Source: Escallonia rubra
Lineage: Eukaryota > Streptophyta > Magnoliopsida > Escalloniales > Escalloniaceae
Length of the DNA stretch: 64,000 nucleotides
Direction: 5' to 3'
Assembly: GCA_033065855.1 (NCBI GenBank)
Contig: JAVXUO010000705.1
Location: forward strand, 17,587 to 81,586
Part shown: positions 57,701-64,000 of the stretch, piece after piece
Position numbering within the stretch: position 1 is the stretch's first letter
Layout: every line of letters begins with the position of its first letter
The notes under the pieces: model-generated
Told to the model about the DNA's origin: nothing
Database searches by the model: none
The model's input: only the letters and a program-made list of their open reading frames with translations
Position numbers and translations under genes: made by a program

Positions 57701-60474
57701 TTAATTATTCCAGCAGAGGTGCAAAGGCTTCAAACAACACGTGATCGCTACAATATTCGTACAAAGTCAAGGTCAAAGCCTTTCCCCTAAGCATGTTAGG
57801 GCATCAAAGATATTTGCATATTCAGTGAGAACATGTCATTTCCAACCCCACCCCCCCACACACACACAACCCCTACACACACACACCCCACAAAACACAG
57901 GTAAAGAGTGTCATTAAAGGATTATTATGTCGTGGTAAAATCATTTTAGATGAAAGAATGAGAATGCAGATTGGATTTCAAGAACATATTAACACTCCCT
58001 CGCTCCTCCTCCTCCCCCCTCCTAAACCGTCCCCTCTCTACAGTTAACAATCAAAAGCTTTTAAGAAAAAATTTACCTCCCACACAACTGTGATATGATC
58101 TTTGGATGCCGAGGCCAAATATTTCCCATTATGAGAGAATTGCAAGAACCAGACTTCATCCTTGTGTGCCTGCAATATCTGTCCACACACATAGACAAGA
58201 TGATTAACCAGACAATAGTTATAGCACACCGTATATACATCGCTTAATAGATCATACAGGCAAACTTGGCTTAAAAACTCTGGATTTTACGGGGACAAGT
58301 GCTAGATTTGACGAGCTTGAAGGTCAAACTCCTAACCATTTCACGAGACCGATTACATTGATATACCCGCACAAAGCCAAAGCCTTCTGGCAGTCTTAAG
58401 TCCAGAGGTCACGTCAAATTTGGCATAGTTCCGCAGGAACGTCTCGTGCTTTGACTTACACCAACCTCAATGATCCCTCCTCCCCAGAGTTAGCTAGATA
58501 TGTTTCCAGCCATATCGGAACTTCTCCCTCCCTTCGTTCCCAGTTTCTGCCATTTCAGCAAAGGGATATTTTTTAGGAAAAAGCTACCAAGTGTGTTCTC
58601 TCATCAACATCATAACAAGTAGAATTACAGGGCAGGCCTCAATGCTAGTGCTCTTTATCAGATCGAGTGGATACACAAGGTTTGTAGTCAGATCCGCCAT
58701 CTTGATGAGGCCTTCGCGAAAATTGTTCTCTAATGTAGTGGAACTGAATGCGACCACACCATGGAAGTGACTTACTTGGGAAGGCGCTTAATATTGTCAT
58801 TATAGATGTTCACAGCAAACACCTTTTAAGACATCATCAGCTACACATTAAGGTGCATAACAATGACCCTGCCACACCTATCATGCATATTGTTATCAGT
58901 CTATAATTTCCGTCAAAAATGAGTTATAGCTGCCAATGACGCCTATGCCTCATGATACATGACTCTTCCAAATGCATCATGCACCAGTGTAGGACATTGA
59001 CACCAACTTACATAAAATCCCAATTACCCTACGAATAAATTAACAGATACAACAAAATAAATCTTTTGTAGCTGCCAATGACGCCAATACCTCTCTCTAC
59101 GCTCCATGGCTTCCAACGGCATCATGTACCAATGTAAGACACTTCAATACCACTTTAATAAGACACCAATATACCCTAGGAAAAGGCAAAAAATAAAATT
59201 GGATGAATATTTATGCCAAATCAGCATGTCTCTGTGCTTGGATATCAGACCACTCCCATGCATACCCAACACTCAAATTAACTACATGACTATTTTCTTT
59301 TTGATAAATTTATTTTCATGTTCAGATAACCCTCCCTCCCTCTATGCATATGCGTATATGTATGTATATATATGATAAGTTACCATCTGCTCTAAAAGGC
59401 TCAAGCAATTAGAGGAAGGCCCCAACAATGTATATAACTATATCATGCTTGAACCCCCCCACCCCCCTTACATGCAAGCAAGCAGAGTTGTAAGGAACAA
59501 GCTTGAGTTCCATTTCGACTACTGCAAATAGATCTATTATTTGATTAGAAGCCAGAGCAGGAACCCTCATCTAGAGATAATGTTAGAAGTTTTCCGCCAT
59601 TCATGAACATGTGAAACTTTCCTGTGAGTTAGTTACTAATGCCATTGATGAATATTTGAAACTTCTCAAGTTCTTCGAACGTGTTCATGGTTGTGGATAA
59701 GTCACTATTCTTGACAAAGGACCCCCGGCCAACCAAATTCCTTTCTGCCTCATAGCTACGCCCATGACCCAGGGCCATTCTTCGGTTATACCACTTACCG
59801 TTTAGTTTCTTAGTATCCATGTCAGTTTTGGTCTACTTCTTCCTCTATAATTTCCGTTGACAGTGATCATACCACTCTTCCTAACTAGTACCACTATGGG
59901 CTGAACATTTCCAAAGTCCAAAACTTCTCAAGCAATTTTCTGTCAACCTATCTGTAATTTGTGCTACATCCACCCCTTCCCTCCACACCCCCCCCCCCCC
60001 CCCCACACCCCCCACCCCCAACAATTTTTAGTCTTTCATTTGTTATTAACAACATCCACCTTGCATTTTGAGATATTGTTTCTCTGTTCGAAGTTGGTCT
60101 GATTGCAGTTCTATCAACTCACCCATTAACTTCATAAGATTATTGGAATACATAATACATAAGATGCACTTCTCCATTTCCCTCGACCTGCTTAAATTCC
60201 ATGGGCAACATCTTCCCCAATCTTTCATTTCTATAAATGATCGGTCCGGGAACAAAAATTTTGATTTTTGGTCATTGAACCACTAACTTCAATACGTCTG
60301 TACAAAAATTTGTACGCAATGCAGTTGCGCCCAATAATTGTGAATTTTTGCACCCCATATATCATGTAATGAAAAACACTAGCCCTACAGGTGGCATATA
60401 GAATATCGATAAGTGCCTTCAGCCAAATGTCAACAGAAAACTTATCAAAGAATAAGGAACAAGGTAATGAGATC

Positions 60475-60506
<32 letters not shown>

Positions 60507-62919
60507 AATATCTCAGCCTTCATCCCAAACAGTTGGGGATGGCCACGCAAATCCTTTTCTTTCATTTTCCCCTATCAAAGCACATGTTCTTTAGTAAGTA
60601 ACTAGCAATCGAGTCTTTTCTCAGTAATTATCCCCATAGTATCTCGGTCTACCCCAGCCTCGTCTTAGCCCATTAAATTGGCCCAAGTCGCTCCTTCTCA
60701 CAGGGGCATCCAATGGCCTAAAATGGATATGACCAAAACATCTCATGCAATGATCCCTCATCTTTCCTCAATTGGCACCACATATCCCTCCTAGTGGGCC
60801 GCACATCCACCTAAGCATGTGCATTTCAGCTACACTCATTTTCTAGTGTTTCTTAGCTACCAAACACTTTAAACCGTACAAAATTGCTCACGTCACTGCC
60901 ATCTTGTGAAATTTTTCGTTCACCTTGAGAGGAATATTACAGTCACACAGCACCCCAGAAGCAGACATCCACTTCAGCCAACCTGCTCATATCATATGGG
61001 CAACATCCTCGTCGATCTCTCCCTCCTTACGCATTATTCATCCAGGATTCCTAAATATATCTTTCTTACGTACTTGTTGCCCATTCGTACTCACTTCCTC
61101 CCAAGACTTCCTCCTAGTTTTACTAAAATTTCAGTCCACATATTCTGTCCTAGTCCTGCCCAACCTAAAGCCTTTTTCATCTTAGTCCTACTCAACCTAA
61201 AGTACTTCTTTCAGTCTTTCAATAGTGATCTAAATTATATTCCTACCACGATTATTGGCAAAAAAATCTCTTCTTATTTGATAAGTGAAAAACAAAGTAG
61301 CAGCTCAAAGAAAAACTCCATTACCCGATGTTTTGTCTTGAATTTGGTGCGTGAGAGAGACCAATGAGGAGAGAGAATATACATTTTGGTGAACAATAAT
61401 AAGAGGTTAAAAATGAGGGTAGTACAGGAAAGACAAGACGAGTTGAATGACCAAACTCTTCATTTTGTGCCAAGTAAAACCTATCACTTATTTCAGGACA
61501 GAGTGAGTATCAATTATCTTAAGAGCAATGGTAGACATCATGACAATTTTCACGGCACATATCATGACTTGTTATTTTGAAGATCCTTAGTTGATAATTG
61601 AGCCTGCATAAATTGAATTGGCAACCTTTCAAGTGGGTTCTTTGCAACTTTACATAGAGTTATTTCTGATCCTAAAAAATCCAATTTAACTGTTGGAATT
61701 CTAAGTGGACAGATCACATTGTCAAAATCCTTATAGTTATATCAAACTTCATGGGCCTCCGATCAAAGGATGACCATCCACTCAATGTGGTCCAGTCAGT
61801 AAGCTAAGTATTTTAACCAATTCGATTATGTTACTTTGATTTGCTTCTGGAAAGAGTCCCACCGAATATGCTAAAAGATGTTGCCAACTAAGCTACACTT
61901 CAAAGAAATGTTGAGAATATGACTCCCAGAACAGGAAAATAAATCTCAAATATACAAGCTTGTTGGCCTCTCACTCAATGCCAATTGATTTGAGTTGAAT
62001 GCTTTAACAAGAGAGAAAATCACAAGTTCAGCTAGCCAGTCTTATTACAAAATGTATATTCTTATCAAGTAAAGAGCCGTAGATGAATATGGAAGCCTGA
62101 TTGAAATAAAGAAACAATTCTACCTGCAACGTATGAGAAGGAATCTGATTTCTTCCACACTGATGATCCACGTACAATGAAAATTCACTGTCCAAAGTGT
62201 TGTGGAACACACAAGCATCTCGCTGTACGTCAAGAGCTTGCTCAACTAGATGCTCTAACCTTCTTTCAGGTATCATGACTGCTGCAGGTAGTAGCTTCTC
62301 CAATTTCTCTTTAAATCTTGACCTTGAATTTGCATCAGTACCGTCCTGGCTGGAAATCCTAAGGGCCATGCACTGCGAAGGACAGATAATGCAACTGGCA
62401 AGCTCACGAACTCGGCCAACATCGACGGAGAGGGGAACAATCTCATTCCTTAGAGTATCTAGAGCGGCCATGAGGTTTTCTTCTTTTAAGAGATCAAAGA
62501 ACTTCTGCTCTAACAATAAGAAAGATGCCCGCTTCACCATGATTTCGTCTGAAAGACCAATTTTATGCAATGTAACCAAACTTTCCTCCCATTTTTCACC
62601 CCGCACTTGATCCAATAACAAGGCAACTGCTGTTGAGTGTAACGGAATCCCCGATTCTTCCTCTAGAAGGGCCCCAGTCCTAACATAACCGAGAGAATAC
62701 AATGCCCTAGTTATGATTTTAACAAATTCCTGCTTTTTGATAACCCCTTTCATGCCAACCGTTTCTTCCTCCTTGAGAGCACGGTGGCCTAGCCATTGAG
62801 TCTCCCAAAGAGCTGGATACTGGCACTATATGTGATGCTTCGTCCACCAAGTTCTTCAAATCACCCGAAGGAACTTTCACACGCTTCAAAGGTGGTTCAC
62901 TATTCTCTACGCCTCCCAT
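54759..62919 (-). CDS. WDR26: WD repeat-containing protein 26 homologue (LisH-CTLH-WD40)
   Basis: It encodes a plant WDR26, a scaffold/substrate-recruiting component of CTLH/GID-type ubiquitin ligase complexes that binds RanBPM. Four coding exons on the minus strand with GT-AG introns are 62919 (or 62753)-62124, 58178-58077, 56577-55948 and 54956-54759 (stop). Domains are LisH (IITRALYSLGYVRTGALLEE), CTLH (about 60 residues after it), then WD40 repeats from VWFLQFSHNGKYLASASKD to NCVSWNPMDPRMLASASDD. From the internal Met at 62,753 the frame gives 519 residues. The expected start at 62,919 (MGGVENSEPPLKR) is in a different frame: about 2 nt appear missing near 62,771-62,776 in the segment corresponding to the family's SQGDDET. 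Either translation starts at 62,753, or this copy is mutated, or there is an assembly error. The rest of the gene is undamaged. Confidence 0.92.
55069..55086. repeat. Poly-G tract
   Basis: About 18 G residues preceded by an AT-rich microsatellite, in the last WDR26 intron. Such tracts are prone to sequencing error. Confidence 0.9.
57581..57722. repeat. About 63-bp tandem repeat in WDR26 intron, 3 copies
   Basis: ATTCCAGCAGAGGT starts at 57,581, 57,645 and 57,707 (spacing 64 and 62). The preceding 'atatyccgctt' text recurs too, so a partial unit begins near 57,565. Confidence 0.78.
57846..57897. repeat. C-rich and (CA)n low-complexity tract
   Basis: Poly-C runs interspersed with two short CA dinucleotide runs, in the WDR26 intron between exons 2 and 3. 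Similar poly-C tracts lie at 59,454-59,467 and 59,989-60,005 in the large intron. Confidence 0.85.
58928..59155. repeat. 142-bp diverged duplication in WDR26 intron 1
   Basis: AGCTGCCAATGACGCC begins copies at 58,928 and 59,070. Both continue with '...catcatg(c/t)accagtgtaggacattgacacc'-type text. Confidence 0.62.
60473..60507. repeat. (ATC)n microsatellite
   Basis: About eleven ATC triplets, read as the (GAT)n tail of the RTE-type LINE remnant on the minus strand. Confidence 0.93.
60473..61330 (-). mobile_element. RTE-type LINE 3' remnant with trinucleotide tail
   Basis: Minus-strand text KVNEKFHKMAV, AILYGLKCLVAKKH and KMSVAEMHMLRWMCG (60,780-60,925) matches the C-terminal part of plant RTE-clade reverse transcriptases (families reading RPAMLYGxECW and MSVAEMRMLRWM). 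Downstream on the same strand, 'ccccaactgtttgggatgaaggct' leads into a (GAT)n tail at 60,473-60,507; RTE elements typically end in such simple-repeat tails. Stops are frequent. The region 60,930-61,330 is likely part of the same family but is not recognisable as protein. It lies in the first WDR26 coding intron, in the same orientation as the gene. Confidence 0.68.
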
Positions 62920-63900
62920 GCAATGCCCCACTTAGCCCATGTGTGTTCTATATACAAAACGAGAAATATAATGAGGGAAAGTATATTGCTAAATAAAAAG
63001 ATATGCATCATGGATAACACAGCCTTAAGAGTAAGAGGTGTGTTGAAAAACAATGGTTCAAGTGTTTACAAACAACAAGAATGTCTAACTAAGAATAAAA
63101 AAGACAATGCCGCAAAAATTAACAGAGAAAAAAGATAACAAAGCATCATAAAAAATGACACATGCACAGTAATCGGTAGAATCACACAGACATTAGAATT
63201 TTAGGACATTAGGCAATTACGAGCAGCCAAATTCAGTACATTCCCCAAACAGGGAAAAAGTAAAAGAACATAGTCTAAAGGTACTGTTCACCGTATAGGA
63301 TGGCAGAGATGGAAATACAAGCGCAAATAATAATATGGAGTTTCAAAGCATAAGTAAATGTGGGTGAAATTGTATTGGCGTCATAAAAGTACATGAAACG
63401 AGGGTTCGACTTTGACATCAATGAGAATACACATACTTGATCCACCAAAAGGGTACTAATAAACACCTAAACAAGATCAATACCAGGAGGGGTATATTAA
63501 ATTAAACAAGTACACCAGAATAAAATCAATAAATATATTGAAAACAAAAGATCAATTACCAGTAAGAATAACCGGTGGTGGACGTTCAGAACCGTTAAAT
63601 CCTCAAATCTTTCATCTCAAGTCTCTGAGAATCATAATACAACCACCCAAAGCGCACACAAACGCACAAACCCACCGGAATGATGAAGAAGAAGAAGAAA
63701 GCGTGAAAGTTGAAGTAATCAGAGAGATTTAGAAGGAAAGAATGCGAAACGAGAAAGGGACCGAGTGAAGGTAACAGAGAACAAACCAGAAAAAGCGCCG
63801 TTCTTGGAGTCAAAACTTGTGTACTTCTCCTATCTTGGATTCTGTGTTGAAGGCTTTTTCCCTTTCTTGAATGATTAAGTTGTATATACATTTTGTGCTA
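62920..63900 (-). promoter_or_regulatory. WDR26 5' leader, probable leader intron and promoter
   Basis: Upstream of the WDR26 coding region a leader intron is likely. Candidate acceptor TATATAG lies near 62,951, with candidate donors CTG/GTAATT near 63,557 or CCG/GTGGGT near 63,677. The sequence 63,680-63,850 read on the minus strand is pyrimidine-rich with CTTCTTCTT runs, typical of a plant 5' UTR. A TATA-like palindrome TGTATATACA lies at 63,881-63,890. All positions are inferred from sequence without transcript data. Confidence 0.5.
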
Positions 63901-64000
63901 ATAACACTTGTGTCTTTAACTACATGGAAAGTGATGAAGTTAAAAAAATTTATGAAAAAATATATAATTACCCTCCGGTTTTTTCCTCTACCAGTATGGA

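Noticed and set aside
60391..60594. Frames with poly-Ile or poly-Met runs
   Set aside because: They translate the (ATC)n tail of the RTE-type LINE.

Overview
This is a transposon-rich stretch of a flowering-plant nuclear genome, probably a eudicot. The evidence is two spliced housekeeping genes whose products read best against angiosperm proteins, many GT-AG introns, and a dense layer of plant transposon families (CACTA, PIF/Harbinger, hAT, Mutator/FAR1, Ty1/copia, Ty3/gypsy, TRIM, L1- and RTE-type LINEs). All statements were read from sequence by eye; no database was searched.

Layout. 1-4,040: the right end of one CACTA-like element, then the left end of another, into which a 3.2-kb PIF/Harbinger element has inserted, itself carrying a 480-bp MITE. 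4,040-12,150: low-complexity and telomere-like sequence, a fold-back element with a long (CT)n tract, a broken hAT transposase, a TA-flanked palindromic MITE, a Mutator/FAR1 fragment running into an exact 78-bp tandem array, and a probable LTR rich in tandem repeats. 12,150-18,510: largely unassigned, with a decayed Ty1/copia gag-integrase piece and a Stowaway-like MITE. 18,511-21,493: an L1-type LINE on the minus strand. 22,008-30,200: intact chaperonin gene CCT3 (minus strand, 13 coding exons, 555 aa) with a compact promoter. 30,200-40,020: microsatellites, two decayed Ty3/gypsy pol segments in tandem on the minus strand, and a tandem TRIM array between them. 40,060-53,560: one decayed plus-strand L1-type LINE split by two solo-LTR-like insertions (4.05 and 3.05 kb), the first of which carries a 1.17-kb Mutator-like MITE. 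54,383-54,738: an unrecognised C-terminal reading frame on the plus strand. 54,759-63,900: WDR26-like gene (minus strand, LisH-CTLH-WD40) with a 2-nt frame disruption near its predicted N-terminus and an RTE-type LINE remnant in a large intron.

The two host genes are unrelated in pathway: CCT3 is a subunit of the cytosolic TRiC/CCT folding complex, and WDR26 is a component of the CTLH/GID-type E3 ligase assembly. Everything else supported here is mobile-element material or simple repeats. I found no tRNA, rRNA, CRISPR or bacterial-type operon. No novel protein system is evident. The most informative items are the nested transposon stratigraphy, the tandem TRIM, the 78-bp hairpin array, the WDR26 frame break and the orphan exon facing WDR26.
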